Shown here piece by piece: positions 1-8,789 of a stretch of DNA of 64,000 nucleotides. Position numbers and translations under genes: made by a program. Every line of letters starts with the position of its first letter. The stretch's first letter is position 1. The stretch is from Pseudomonas sp. GM48 (GTDB lineage: Bacteria; Pseudomonadota; Gammaproteobacteria; Pseudomonadales; Pseudomonadaceae). The stretch spans positions 1 through 64,000 of the forward strand of contig NZ_AKJM01000064.1 in NCBI RefSeq assembly GCF_000282335.1, read 5' to 3'. Below the pieces are notes generated by a model that was not told the DNA's origin, did no database searches, and saw nothing but the letters and a program-made list of their open reading frames with translations.

Positions 1-133
1 CGGCTGGAGCCGCCGCAATGCTGGCAGCTGGCGCAGGCGCGGCAGCTTTTTCTTGGTCTTTACCATCGCCGCAACCGGCGAGGGAAATAGCGATGGCCAA
101 CAGACTGGCGGTAGCCAGAGGCATACGAATCAT
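1..133 (-). CDS. Lipoprotein, N-terminus only (possibly an RND efflux adaptor)
   Basis: Only the first 44 codons are in the window; the gene runs off the left edge. The protein starts with a basic and hydrophobic signal peptide ending in a lipobox (LAGC), so it should be lipidated and exported. An Ala/Pro-rich linker follows. I chose the ATG at 133 because AGGA lies 8 nt upstream; ATGs at 142 and 124 are in frame. The lipobox plus Ala/Pro linker resembles periplasmic adaptors of RND pumps, but too little is visible to be sure. Confidence 0.55.
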   Translation of the reverse strand, partial: MIRMPLATASLLAIAISLAGCGDGKDQEKAAAPAPAASIAAAPA

Positions 134-190
134 GGCGAACATCCTGCTTCGATAAGGGGTGGAGTCGTGCTATGCACACGCAAAACTGCG

Positions 191-217
191 ACATAATGCA
201 AATCTTTCGCATTATGT
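191..217. promoter_or_regulatory. 27-bp inverted repeat, candidate operator
   Basis: Two perfect 9-bp arms (ACATAATGC and GCATTATGT) are separated by 9 nt, about 60 bp upstream of the lipoprotein start at 133. The AT-rich symmetric form and the position fit a repressor or activator site in that promoter. The regulator is not identifiable from this window. Confidence 0.45.
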
Positions 218-280
218 GTAAAGGGTTGTACCTGGAAATATTTCTTATTCAGCGGGTGGTTTGCGGCAAATCAAAAGATC

Positions 281-428
281 GCAGCCTTGTAGCAGCTGGC
301 GAAGCCTGCGTTCGGCGGCGCAGCCGTCGTAAACCCTGACGACGCAGTTCGCCTGACACACCGAGGTGCCTGATCTCACGACGGCTGCGCCGCCGAACGC
401 AGGCTTCGCCAGCTGCTACAAAGGCTGC
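281..428. repeat. Long inverted repeat after bifA
   Basis: Arms of about 50 bp (281-330 and 378-428) are almost perfect reverse complements, differing by about one base, around a 47-bp centre. Both arms carry the TAGCAGCTGGCGAAGCCTGC-type sequence common between genes in this group. It begins 7 bp after the bifA stop codon. A transcript would fold into a very stable hairpin that could act as a terminator or 3'-end stabiliser, though no U-tract is seen. Confidence 0.75.
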
Positions 429-434
429 GTTGTT

Positions 435-2486
435 TCAGAGAATGGCCGCGTTACTGCGTTGGGCCTGCTTGAGGTAAAGGCCCAGCTCCCGTGCCGGCAA
501 CGGCTTGCTGTAGTGATAGCCCTGACCTTCGTGGCAGCCTTCGGAAATGATATAGGCCTCCTGCTCGGCGGTTTCCACGCCTTCGGCAATCACTTGCATG
601 CCCAGGCTCTTGCCCAGCTGGATGATGGCGCGAACGATGGTCGCATCGTCGTCGTCATCGAGCAGGTCCTGGACGAAACTCTTGTCGATCTTGATCTTGT
701 CCAGCGGCAGGCTCTTGAGATAGCTCAAGGACGAATAGCCGGTTCCGAAATCGTCGATGGCGATCAGCGCGCCGGAGCGGCGCAGGCTGAGCAAGTGCTG
801 GGCCGCGGTGCTGATGTCTTCCATCAGGCCGGTTTCGGTGACTTCCAGCTCCAGGCTGCGTGGTGGCAGGCGGTACATCTGCAGCAGATTGTTGACCACC
901 CGTGGCAGTTCGGCGTGGTGCAATTGAACCGTGGACAGGTTCACCGCCATGCGCAGCTCGGTAAAACCCTGGTCATGCCACTCGCGTAATTGTTTGCAGG
1001 CCTGGTCCAGCACCCACTCGCCGATGGCAATGATGGTGCCGTTCTGTTCGGCCAGCGGGATGAACAGGTCCGGTGGCACCATGCCGTGCTCGGGGTGTTG
1101 CCAGCGAATCAGGGCTTCGACGCCCACCACGCGATTGTCGCGATAGCTGATCTGCGGCTGGTAGACGAGGTAGAACTGATTGCGGACCAGCGCATCGCGC
1201 AGGTCTTTTTCCAGTTCGCGGCGGCGGCGCATTTCGGTGTCGACGCTGGCGATATAGAACTGATAGCGGTTGCGCGAACGGGTCTTGGCCAGCGTCATGG
1301 TCTGCTCGGCCTTTTGCAGCAATTTCTCCGTGCTGTCACCGTCCTCGGGGAACAGGGTGATGCCGATGGTGGCGCGCAGGCGGATCTCCTGATGGTCGAG
1401 GGCAAACGCCGCTTCCAGGTCATCGAGAATGCTTTGCGCCAGCTCGGCGGCTTCGTAGGGCTGCTCGATATCGGCCTGGACCAGGGCGAACTGGTCGCCA
1501 CCGAGACGGGCGAGGGCGCCCAGGCGACCGCTATGGCCGCGCAGGCGATCGGCCAGGGCCAGCAGCAACTGGTCGCCGGTCTGGTAGCTGAACTGCTCGT
1601 TGATGCCCTTGAAGTCATCGAGGCCGACACACAACACCGCGACCCGGCGCTGCAACTTGCCGGCGTCGATGAGAATCTTGTCCAGTTGCTGCTGCAATTG
1701 CTGGCGGTTCGGCAGCCCCGTCAGGAAGTCGTACTGGGACATGCGCAACAGGCTGTTTTCCGCTTCGTGGCGCAGGTGGGTATTGCGTTCGATGGATTCG
1801 AGCAACTGGTTGGCGGTGTTGATCCAGATGCCCAGTTCATTTTTCTCGTGACCCTTGAGCAGCGGAATCTTGTGCTCGCTGGGACGATCCGGATTGATCT
1901 CCGTGAGGTGCTCGATGATCCGCGACAGCGGCTTGGTCAGCAGCCAGTGATAGACCAGATACAACACCAGCCCCATGGCGAGCGCGCGCAGTACGCCGGA
2001 AATGAAGATGATCACCGAACTGACGATGAACCCCTGGCCGTAGGTGGCGGTATCGAGGGTGATGCTCAGGTCGCCGTAATACTCGCTGTACGGCCCGCGA
2101 CCGACGAGTTGGGTGGTGAAGGTGCGTTCCTTGCCAAGAATCAGGTCGGTCAGCCAGCGGCTGTGGGAGTGCTGTAGCTCGCGGGTTTTTTGCGCGAGCA
2201 TGGCTTCGTTGGGATGGCCAATGGAAGCCTGGCGCACGGCGGCGTCCTGAAACAGGCCTTCGATCACCTGCATGCCCATTTCCCGGTCCAGGCTGTAGAC
2301 GGCCTGGGTCGAGGGGTCGCGAAACATGTCGAGGATGCGATCGGCATCGCTGGCGACGGCCTGGCGTGTTTTATAGGCATCGAACACGATCTGTGCGCAG
2401 CTCAAGACCACGCCGACGATCAATGCCGACAGGAGCACGACCCGGAGCAACTTCACCGACAAGCTGTTCTTGAGTTCCAGCTTCAA
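435..2486 (-). CDS. bifA: c-di-GMP phosphodiesterase BifA (degenerate GGDEF + EAL)
   Basis: 683 aa membrane protein predicted to hydrolyse c-di-GMP. An N-terminal TM (about 12-32), a periplasmic sensor region and a second TM (about 155-180) precede a HAMP-like linker, a GGDEF domain and an EAL domain. The GGDEF motif is altered to GGDQF (within RLGGDQF), while EAL residues are intact (EALIRWQHP, DDFGTGYSS, KIDKSFV), so cyclase activity is unlikely. The GGDQF variant, the length and the sodB neighbour match BifA, which in P. aeruginosa lowers c-di-GMP and opposes SadC. The start is TTG at 2486 with AAGGA upstream at good spacing; no ATG fits. The gene is monocistronic here. Confidence 0.9.
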   Translation of the reverse strand: MKLELKNSLSVKLLRVVLLSALIVGVVLSCAQIVFDAYKTRQAVASDADRILDMFRDPSTQAVYSLDREMGMQVIEGLFQDAAVRQASIGHPNEAMLAQKTRELQHSHSRWLTDLILGKERTFTTQLVGRGPYSEYYGDLSITLDTATYGQGFIVSSVIIFISGVLRALAMGLVLYLVYHWLLTKPLSRIIEHLTEINPDRPSEHKIPLLKGHEKNELGIWINTANQLLESIERNTHLRHEAENSLLRMSQYDFLTGLPNRQQLQQQLDKILIDAGKLQRRVAVLCVGLDDFKGINEQFSYQTGDQLLLALADRLRGHSGRLGALARLGGDQFALVQADIEQPYEAAELAQSILDDLEAAFALDHQEIRLRATIGITLFPEDGDSTEKLLQKAEQTMTLAKTRSRNRYQFYIASVDTEMRRRRELEKDLRDALVRNQFYLVYQPQISYRDNRVVGVEALIRWQHPEHGMVPPDLFIPLAEQNGTIIAIGEWVLDQACKQLREWHDQGFTELRMAVNLSTVQLHHAELPRVVNNLLQMYRLPPRSLELEVTETGLMEDISTAAQHLLSLRRSGALIAIDDFGTGYSSLSYLKSLPLDKIKIDKSFVQDLLDDDDDATIVRAIIQLGKSLGMQVIAEGVETAEQEAYIISEGCHEGQGYHYSKPLPARELGLYLKQAQRSNAAIL

Positions 2487-3020
2487 AGGGTTATTCCTTG
2501 TTCCGTGCGGGTGGCATCAAGTTGCCATGAGTATTGGCAATCCCGTGATGGCAGTCAAAGGGACAATCATCCTTGAGGGATTTTGCCTTTAGCTTGGCCA
2601 ATTTGCAGTTGTCTTGACGAGTTAGCCTATTAGCACTGTGTCGGTTGTCGAGTCCTTCAACTTGAGGGGCGGGGGTGGAGATATTTTCCTTTTGTTTGAT
2701 GTTAGTCGTCCGGGGCGTTGGGGCAAGGGGGGCAAGACTTGTTTCATCGTTAGAAATTGTTCTGGGTTGCTCGCTCAGGCGGCCTGCCAGCCGACCTGAA
2801 TCTGGCGGATGTACCTCGACCCTGTGGGAGCGGGCTTGCTCGCGAAGGCGGCCTGCCAGCCGACCAATCTCCCACGCCTCTAAGCTGATCGCTCCCATGC
2901 TCCCGCGTGGGAGTGCTGCCAGGGACGCCCCGCGTTACGTTTTTGCGAGATGGCGCGGTGTAGGAAAGCGCCAGAAGTTTCCCACGCAGTTTTCAGGTTG
3001 TCCGTCGGAAGCGGACTCAA
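2487..3020. other. Non-coding interval with repeats
   Basis: No convincing gene. It holds a lone REP unit at 2822-2848, a 20-bp direct repeat at 2777-2796 and 2846-2865 (AGGCGGCCTGCCAGCCGACC), and a second repeat type near 2885-2935 with a CTCCC...GGGAG hairpin. The open frames here read through these repeats and lack ribosome-binding sites. The bifA promoter should lie in the first 100-150 bp. Confidence 0.6.
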
Positions 3021-3030
3021 TAGCCTCTGA

Positions 3031-3214
3031 CTGTCGCTGAAAACTCAGCGATCGGGTGTGAGAACCCGGCTACTTATGGTCATCCAGAGCCTGTGCACGC
3101 ATAATCGCCGCCAGCTATTCCGCTGTCTGTAAATGCGTCATGGCAGCTGTGTGCGGGCAGACTTAGGTCTGGCCCGGGTGTCCATACCGGTTTCTCACCT
3201 CGCACATAGCTGCC
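3031..3214 (+). promoter_or_regulatory. Structured 5' leader of the DUF6124 gene
   Basis: Several hairpins can be drawn from the sequence. CGCTGA/TCAGCG (3035-3050) has a 4-nt loop. CGGGT/ACCCG spans 3053-3068. A long outer stem GGCAGCTGTGTGCG/CGCACATAGCTGCC (3142-3214, one G-U) encloses an inner stem CAGAC/GTCTG (3158-3171). All point at the small gene starting at 3273. I recall similar blocks upstream of other small Pseudomonas genes of this type but cannot check. A cis-acting RNA or an sRNA are both possible. Confidence 0.5.
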
Positions 3215-3272
3215 ACCTCTTCACCGCGTGAGAAACGGCAAGTGGTGGCCACAGCGTTAGAGGAATGGTTTT

Positions 3273-3539
3273 ATGGACAAATTAATCCCCGATCCCCCCA
3301 GCAGCACCACCAAACCCTACAGCCCCCGCACCATGTTCATGATCGTCCCCGACATGGACACTGAAAGCCTTCTTGCCCACGCCTGTGAATCACTGGCTTC
3401 AGCCAACGTCATGGCGAGTGATTTCGCCACCTTCCTGACCGGCCCTCAGCGCAACACGGCGTTGGCCATTGCGCAGATCATCATGCTGGCGGAACTGGCG
3501 GTGAATCGTGCGTTGGATAACGTCGATCCGCAGGGATAG
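3273..3539 (+). CDS. DUF6124 family small protein
   Basis: 88 aa soluble protein of unknown function. The N-terminal 25 residues are Pro/Ser/Thr rich; the rest (LLAHACESLASANVMASDFA and after) looks alpha-helical. Small helical proteins of this kind are widespread in Pseudomonas, often as several copies per genome. AGAGGA lies 8 nt before the ATG. It sits between bifA and sodB, which are adjacent in P. aeruginosa as I recall, so it looks like an accessory insertion. Its long folded leader is the only visible clue to regulation. Confidence 0.8.
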   Translation: MDKLIPDPPSSTTKPYSPRTMFMIVPDMDTESLLAHACESLASANVMASDFATFLTGPQRNTALAIAQIIMLAELAVNRALDNVDPQG

Positions 3540-3570
3540 GTATTCAGTCGGGTTGACCGCGTCATCGTTC

Positions 3571-3644
3571 TTCGCGAGCAAGCCCGCTCCCACACTGGAT
3601 CGTGCCGTATACAGATCTAATGTGGGAGCGGGCTTGCTCGCGAA
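3571..3644. repeat. REP pair (outward type)
   Basis: Two inverted units with core GAGCGGGCTTGCTCGCG are separated by 26 nt. The CGAA ends point outward and the TGTGGG ends face each other. It lies between DUF6124 and sodB. Confidence 0.9.
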
Positions 3645-3706
3645 GACGGCCGGATAATCGACACGTTTTTCATTGATGTGGCCACTTTTCGGACTTTCCC
3701 GAGCTC

Positions 3707-3735
3707 ATAAAAAAACCCGGCATAAGCCGGGTTTT
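3707..3735 (-). terminator. Rho-independent terminator of sodB
   Basis: A 10-bp stem (AAAACCCGGC/GCCGGGTTTT) with a 4-nt loop is followed on the minus strand by a run of seven U. It ends sodB transcription, whose stop is 18 bp away, and could also work in the other direction. Confidence 0.9.
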
Positions 3736-3752
3736 CTTGACTGGCGTCGAGC

Positions 3753-4349
3753 TTAAGCGGTGAAGGTTTTGCCTTCGAACTGCTCAGCCACGAATTTCCA
3801 GTTGACCAGGTTCCAGAACGCTTCGACGTACTTCGGACGCAGGTTGCGGTAGTCGATGTAGTAAGCGTGTTCCCAGACGTCGCAGGTCAGCAGCGGGGTG
3901 TCGCCGTTGGTCAGCGGGTTGCCGGCGCCGATGGTGCTGGCCAGGGCCAGGGAACCGTCAGCCTTCTTCACCAGCCAGCCCCAGCCGGAACCGAAGGTGC
4001 CGATGGAAGTCTTGCTGAACTCTTCCTTGAACTTGTCGAACGAACCGAACGCTGCGTTGATGGCTTCAGCCAGTGCGCCGGTTGGTTGACCGCCAGCGTT
4101 TGGCGCCAGGCAGTTCCAGTAGAAAGTGTGGTTCCAGACCTGAGCGGCGTTGTTGAAGATACCGCCCGAGGAAGTCTTGACGATTTCTTCCAGGGTCTTG
4201 CCTTCGAACTCGGTGCCTGGCACCAGGTTGTTCAGGTTCACGACATAGGTGTTGTGGTGCTTGTCGTGGTGGTATTCCAGGGTTTCCTTGGAAATGTGCG
4301 GCTGCAGGGCATCGTGTGCGTACGGCAGCGGCGGCAATTCGAAAGCCAT
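3753..4349 (-). CDS. sodB: Superoxide dismutase [Fe]
   Basis: 198 aa cytoplasmic enzyme converting superoxide to oxygen and hydrogen peroxide. The four metal ligands of the Fe/Mn-SOD family are present: His27 (YHHDKHH), His74 (WNHTFYW), and Asp157 and His161 ([11 protein letters not shown]). The [13 protein letters not shown] sequence favours the iron form. The ATG at 4349 has GGAGAATC 7 nt upstream; longer in-frame readings upstream are out of register with the family N-terminus ([10 protein letters not shown]). A strong terminator follows. In P. aeruginosa sodB also neighbours bifA. Confidence 0.97.
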   Translation of the reverse strand: MAFELPPLPYAHDALQPHISKETLEYHHDKHHNTYVVNLNNLVPGTEFEGKTLEEIVKTSSGGIFNNAAQVWNHTFYWNCLAPNAGGQPTGALAEAINAAFGSFDKFKEEFSKTSIGTFGSGWGWLVKKADGSLALASTIGAGNPLTNGDTPLLTCDVWEHAYYIDYRNLRPKYVEAFWNLVNWKFVAEQFEGKTFTA

Positions 4350-4513
4350 GATGATTCTCCTAATCAGGTCAGTTGCGGTGAGCGCAAGGCCGATCACGGG
4401 CGGCCAGACAAGCGCCGGGGAGTTTGTACTCTTTGCGGCGCAGGGAGTCGGATCATAGCACCGGGGGGACGGCATAACCACGCAACAACTGTGTGGAATA
4501 GAGGTTCCGCGAA

Positions 4514-5116
4514 TCAGATGGCTGCGATTAACTGCAGCGCTACGGCAAACATCATCACTGCCACCAACAGATCGAGAATTCGCCAGGTACTGGGGCGGGC
4601 GAGCCACGGTGCCAGCCATGCCGCACCGAGCGCCAGGGTGAAGAACCACAGAAGCGAGGCACTGGCCGCGCCCACCACATAAGCGCCGGGCTCGGTTTGT
4701 TGTGCGCCGAGGGAGCCGATCAGCAAAACGGTGTCCAGATAGACGTGCGGGTTGAGCAAAGTCACCGCCAGCGCGCTGAGCATGACCGCCCGCAGCGAGC
4801 GTACGGTCTGGTTTTCGCCCTCTTGCAGGCTCTGTGTCGAAAAGGCCCGACGCAGCGCCTGGCTGCCATACCACAACAGAAACGCTGCACCGCCCCAACG
4901 GGCTATGGCCAGCAATGTCGGGTTCTGTGCCAACACCGTCGCCAGGCCAAACACTCCGGCGGCCACCAACAAGGCATCGCAGGCCACGCACAGCGCCGCC
5001 ACCGGCAGGTGATGCTCACGCCGCAGGCTTTGCGCCAGGACAAACGCATTCTGGGTTCCGATCGCCATGATCAGGCCGAAGGCCACGAGCAGCCCGTTGA
5101 CATAACTTTGCCACAT
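4514..5116 (-). CDS. argO: LysE/ArgO-type amino acid exporter
   Basis: 200 aa inner-membrane protein with about six TM helices, the size and shape of LysE-family exporters of arginine or lysine. The N-terminus ([20 protein letters not shown]) is the family signature, with the conserved [17 protein letters not shown] in the second half is also typical. It lies 6 bp after the ACT-domain gene, so the two are co-transcribed, and is divergent from a LysR gene of the ArgP type. In E. coli ArgP activates argO when arginine is high; the same wiring is inferred here. Confidence 0.88.
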   Translation of the reverse strand: MWQSYVNGLLVAFGLIMAIGTQNAFVLAQSLRREHHLPVAALCVACDALLVAAGVFGLATVLAQNPTLLAIARWGGAAFLLWYGSQALRRAFSTQSLQEGENQTVRSLRAVMLSALAVTLLNPHVYLDTVLLIGSLGAQQTEPGAYVVGAASASLLWFFTLALGAAWLAPWLARPSTWRILDLLVAVMMFAVALQLIAAI

Positions 5117-5122
5117 GATTTT

Positions 5123-5524
5123 TTACTCCGCGTTGGCTGCCAGATCCCGCAGCACTTGCAGGGCACGGTCGGCGTCGGCCTGGCCGACAAACAAATGGTC
5201 GTGGTAGTAGCCGGCAATCACGTTGCAGCTGATGGCAGCCTGGCCGAGTGCCGTGGCGAACGCGGCGGTCAGGCCGACCGCTTCGAGGGCCGAATGCACG
5301 TTCAAGGTGATCCAGGCGGCGACGTAGTCGAAGCTGAATCCGGCCTTTTCGGCCTGGGAGCGTTCGAGAATAACGGTCAGGCCTTCCTGTTCGCGGAAGC
5401 TGCCGACAATCTCCAGATCCGTGGGCAACCTGCCGTCGCGCAGGGTGCAGAACACGTATTCGCCGGCGTTGAGTTGCGGGCTCATGCTGCGCAGCAGTGT
5501 TGCCAATGAAGTTTCGCCAGCCAT
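5123..5524 (-). CDS. ACT-domain protein
   Basis: 133 aa cytoplasmic protein. Two alpha/beta units resemble tandem ACT amino-acid-binding modules (GEYVFCTLRDGRLP; CNVIAGYYHDHLFV). No catalytic domain is attached. It is the first gene of a two-gene operon with the argO exporter and is divergent from argP. I infer that it senses the amino acid the exporter handles, perhaps as a regulatory subunit, but there is no direct evidence. Confidence 0.8.
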   Translation of the reverse strand: MAGETSLATLLRSMSPQLNAGEYVFCTLRDGRLPTDLEIVGSFREQEGLTVILERSQAEKAGFSFDYVAAWITLNVHSALEAVGLTAAFATALGQAAISCNVIAGYYHDHLFVGQADADRALQVLRDLAANAE

Positions 5525-5620
5525 GTGGGTGATCCTTGTTCAAGAGTTCTTGCTGGTCATTGTCGTTGTGAAGGCTGTATAAGAAAAACCAATCTTGCTG
5601 ATCGCTCATTAGGAAAACTG

Positions 5621-6520
5621 ATGTTCGACTATAAATTGCTTTCTGCCCTCGCGGCCGTGGTTGAACAGGCCGGTTTTGAGCGGGCAGCCCAGGTGCTGGG
5701 CCTGTCGCAATCGGCGATTTCCCAGCGCATCAAGCTGCTGGAAGCGCGGGTTGGTCAGCCGGTGCTGGTACGGGCCACGCCGCCAACGCCGACGGAAATC
5801 GGTAGGCGGCTGCTCAACCACGTGCAGCAGGTGCGCTTGCTTGAACGGGATTTGCAAAGCCTGGTGCCGGCGCTGGATGAAGAGGGCCTGCCCGAACGCC
5901 TGCGGATCGCCCTCAACGCCGACAGCCTGGCCACGTGGTGGGCGCAGGCCGTGGGGGCGTTTTGTGCGGAACAACATCTGTTGATGGATCTGGTGGTCGA
6001 AGACCAGACCGTCGGCCTCAAGCGCATGCGCGCCGGTGAAGTGGCGGCCTGCGTCTGTGCCAGCGAGCGCCCGGTGGCGGGGGCGCGCAGCGTGTTGCTG
6101 GGGGCCATGCGTTACCGTGCGCTGGCCAGCCCGGCCTTTATCGCCCGGCATTTTCCGCAAGGCGTACGCGCCGATCAGTTGGCCCGTACCCCGGCGCTGG
6201 TGTTTGGCCCGGACGATTTCCTGCAGCATCGCTATCTTGCGTCCCTCGGCGTCGAGGGTGGTTTCGAACACCATTTATGCCCGTCCTCCGAAGGTTTCAT
6301 TCGGCTGACGGAAGCCGGGCTCGGCTGGGGCCTGGTCCCGGAACTGCAGGTGCGTGAGCAACTGGAAAGGGGCGTATTGCAGGAGTTGCTGCCAGATAAG
6401 CCGATCGATGTGCCGCTGTACTGGCATCATTGGCGTAATGGCGGCCAGTTGCTGGGTCTGCTCACCGATCAATTGGTACGCGTATCAAAGCAATGGCTGG
6501 TGCCCTTGGAGCAGCAGTAA
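5621..6520 (+). CDS. argP: LysR regulator, ArgP/IciA family
   Basis: 299 aa DNA-binding regulator. The N-terminal winged HTH (residues 3-60, FERAAQVLGLSQSAISQRIKLLE) starts with MFDYKLL, as in ArgP, and an effector-binding domain follows. ATG 5621 has AGGA at 6 nt; the longer reading from 5525 has none. It is divergent from the ACT-argO operon, the usual arrangement for a LysR gene and its target. ArgP senses lysine and arginine and activates argO in enterobacteria. The 96-bp shared intergenic region carries the AT-rich stretch ATAAGAAAAACCAATCTT, a plausible binding area. Confidence 0.88.
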   Translation: MFDYKLLSALAAVVEQAGFERAAQVLGLSQSAISQRIKLLEARVGQPVLVRATPPTPTEIGRRLLNHVQQVRLLERDLQSLVPALDEEGLPERLRIALNADSLATWWAQAVGAFCAEQHLLMDLVVEDQTVGLKRMRAGEVAACVCASERPVAGARSVLLGAMRYRALASPAFIARHFPQGVRADQLARTPALVFGPDDFLQHRYLASLGVEGGFEHHLCPSSEGFIRLTEAGLGWGLVPELQVREQLERGVLQELLPDKPIDVPLYWHHWRNGGQLLGLLTDQLVRVSKQWLVPLEQQ

Positions 6521-6616
6521 GCGTCAAGCTGCATGCCGCAAGTGAAGCGCTTGCGCACTCGATTTAACTTGCAGCTCGTAGCTTTAAGCTTGTAGCTGCA
6601 TCTGTAGGAGCAATTC

Positions 6617-7609
6617 ATGAAGATTCTGGTTACCGGCGCAAGCGGCTTCATCGGCGGGCGCTTTGCGCGTTTTGCCCTGGAGCAGGGCCTGGACGTGCGG
6701 GTCAACGGTCGCCGGGCCGAGAGTGTGGAGCATCTGGTACGCCGCGGAGCCGAGTTCATCCAGGGTGACTTGAGCGACCCGGAACTGGCGCGTGAACTGT
6801 GTTCGGGCGTCGAGGCCGTGGTGCATTGCGCCGGTGCCGTCGGTTTGTGGGGACGTTATCAGGACTTCCATCAAGGCAACGTCCAGGTCACCGAGAACGT
6901 GGTCGAAGCGTGCCTGAAGCAACGGGTTCGGCGGCTGGTGCATTTGTCGTCGCCGTCGATCTACTTCGATGGTCGCGATCACCTGGGCCTGACCGAAGAG
7001 CAGGTGCCCAAGCGCTTCAAGCACCCTTACGCCGCCACCAAGTACCTGGCCGAGCAAAAAGTCTTCGGTGCCCAGGAGTTCGGCCTCGAAACCCTGGCCC
7101 TGCGCCCGCGTTTCGTCACCGGGGCCGGCGACATGAGCATCTTCCCGCGCCTGTTGAACATGCAGCGCAAGGGGCGCCTGGCAATCATCGGCAATGGCCT
7201 GAACAAAGTTGACTTCACCAGCGTGCAAAACCTTAACGAGGCGTTGCTCAGCAGTTTGCTGGCCAGCGGTTCTGCGCTGGGCAAGGCTTACAACATCAGC
7301 AACGGCACGCCGATTCCGTTGTGGGATGTGGTCAATTACGTCATGCGCAACATGGAAGTCCCACAGGTAACCCGCTACCGTTCCTACGGCTTGGCCTACA
7401 GCGTGGCGGCGCTCAACGAGGGGGTGTGCAAGATGTGGCCGGGGCGACCCGAACCGACGCTGTCGCGTCTGGGCATGCAGGTCATGAACAAAAATTTCAC
7501 CCTGGACATCAGCCGCGCCCGGCATTATCTGGATTACGATCCCAAGGTCAGCCTCTGGACGGCGCTCGATGAGTTCTGTGGCTGGTGGAAGGCCCAGGCT
7601 AATCGGTGA
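6617..7609 (+). CDS. NAD-dependent epimerase/dehydratase (extended SDR)
   Basis: 330 aa cytoplasmic enzyme. The N-terminal Rossmann fold has the extended-SDR glycine motif (TGASGFIGG, residues 7-15), an acidic residue region, and the catalytic YxxxK (YAATK) preceded by Ser in HLSSPSIYF. It is related to sugar epimerases and 3-beta-hydroxysteroid dehydrogenase/OleD-like enzymes. The substrate is unknown. TAGGAG lies 6 nt upstream of the ATG. The 96 bp before it hold a degenerate CTTGCAGCT-type repeat. Confidence 0.85.
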   Translation: MKILVTGASGFIGGRFARFALEQGLDVRVNGRRAESVEHLVRRGAEFIQGDLSDPELARELCSGVEAVVHCAGAVGLWGRYQDFHQGNVQVTENVVEACLKQRVRRLVHLSSPSIYFDGRDHLGLTEEQVPKRFKHPYAATKYLAEQKVFGAQEFGLETLALRPRFVTGAGDMSIFPRLLNMQRKGRLAIIGNGLNKVDFTSVQNLNEALLSSLLASGSALGKAYNISNGTPIPLWDVVNYVMRNMEVPQVTRYRSYGLAYSVAALNEGVCKMWPGRPEPTLSRLGMQVMNKNFTLDISRARHYLDYDPKVSLWTALDEFCGWWKAQANR

Positions 7610-7726
7610 CGCTCGAACAACGACCCCTGACTGAACCGGAAACGGGGCTTCGGGGTCAATGGTTACGGCTGTGGGGTTTATACTGCGCGGCATAAAGCCA
7701 TTATGTGATTCACTAAGGTTGACTCA

Positions 7727-8599
7727 ATGTCCATGCGAAACGATGCCAACGACGACTTCGACGATGTACCGAGCCTGCGTGCGGACGTTCTCGACGACGA
7801 CTTTCCGCCCACTGCCCGCACGGTCGTGCATTCGCGCCCGGCGCCGGTGGTGAAGGTCAAGGCGGCGAGCACCGGCCCCCTTTGGGCGTTGGTCGGGGCG
7901 CTGGTCATTGCGTTCGCGGTCCTGGCCTGGTGGAGCTTTCAGCAGATTTCCCTGATGGAACAGCAATTGGTGGCGACCCAGGAAAGTTTCGCGCGAATCA
8001 GTGAGGAGGCGGCGGGGCGCTTGCAGGATATTTCCGGAAAAGTTGTCGCCAGTCAGACCAACGTCACCACCGACAGCGAGGCCTTGAAGCTGCAAATCCG
8101 CCAGCTGGAAAACAAACTCCAGGACCAGAGCGCCCAGCAGCAAGGTGTTGCCGGCCAGGCCTCGGACCTGGACAAGCGCCTGGCACAAATGACCGCGCAA
8201 ACCACCGAACTGGACAAACGCCTGGCGCAGCTGGCTGCCCGGGACACTGAACATCAGGCAGCCAATACGCAGTTGCAGGCCCAGGTCAAAACCTTGAGCG
8301 GTGAATTGGCCGCCCTGAAAAGTGCCCCGTCCGACGCGGAAAAACTCGATGCACAGTTGAAAAGCCTGGGCGCCGATATCGTCGCGCTGAAGAAGCAAGG
8401 CAACCCGGGCGCGGCCATTGAGCGTCTCGAGCAAGACATGATCGTGCTCAAGAGCCAGCAGGACAACCGTCCGGCCGCCGCACAGGGCTCGACCAACACC
8501 GCCGAGTTCGATGCATTCCGCAGCCAGGTCACCCGCAACATCAACACCCTTCAAGCGCAGATCCAGAACCTGCAGCAGCAACTGCGCGCCCGGCAGTAA
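7727..8599 (+). CDS. Inner-membrane coiled-coil protein, function unknown
   Basis: 290 aa. An acidic N-terminal cytoplasmic tail of about 50 residues is followed by one TM segment (about 52-70, LWALVGALVIAFAVLAWW). A long coiled coil then fills the rest, with heptad-like repeats such as LDKRLAQMTAQTTELDKRLA. The repeated element spans residues about 148-170. It is probably a periplasmic rod anchored in the inner membrane. Such genes are sometimes labelled ATPase, but no Walker motif is present. It seems monocistronic. Confidence 0.8.
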   Translation: MSMRNDANDDFDDVPSLRADVLDDDFPPTARTVVHSRPAPVVKVKAASTGPLWALVGALVIAFAVLAWWSFQQISLMEQQLVATQESFARISEEAAGRLQDISGKVVASQTNVTTDSEALKLQIRQLENKLQDQSAQQQGVAGQASDLDKRLAQMTAQTTELDKRLAQLAARDTEHQAANTQLQAQVKTLSGELAALKSAPSDAEKLDAQLKSLGADIVALKKQGNPGAAIERLEQDMIVLKSQQDNRPAAAQGSTNTAEFDAFRSQVTRNINTLQAQIQNLQQQLRARQ

Positions 8600-8610
8600 T
8601 ACGAGCACTT

Positions 8611-8740
8611 GTGGCGAGGGAGCTTGCTCCCGCTCGGCTGCGCAGCAGTCGTAAGTCGGGCACCGCGGTTTACCTGTGCAACCGCGGCGAATGGATGGGG
8701 GGCGGCTGCGCCACCCAGCGGGAGCAAGCTCCCTCGCCAC
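8611..8740. repeat. REP pair (GGGAGCTTGCTCCC type)
   Basis: Inverted units at 8611-8636 and 8718-8740 with core GGCGAGGGAGCTTGCTCCCG. A degenerate copy of the other REP family follows near 8755-8775. The pair separates two convergent genes. Confidence 0.85.
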
Positions 8741-8789
8741 ACAAGGCCATATCGCGGGCTTGCTCGCGAATACAGGCAACGCGGTCTAC

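Noticed and set aside
366..2177. Two long plus-strand reading frames (366-989 and 990-2177)
   Set aside because: They lie opposite bifA, whose domains are clear on the minus strand, and have no ribosome-binding site or recognisable domains.
2491..3040. Opposed reading frames of 120-135 codons
   Set aside because: They are translations of REP and other repeats, with phrases such as SRASPLP-type repeats seen at many REP sites.
3753..4991. Long version of sodB (412 aa)
   Set aside because: The first 214 residues read antisense to argO and the intergenic region; the true family N-terminus is at 4349 with a good ribosome-binding site.
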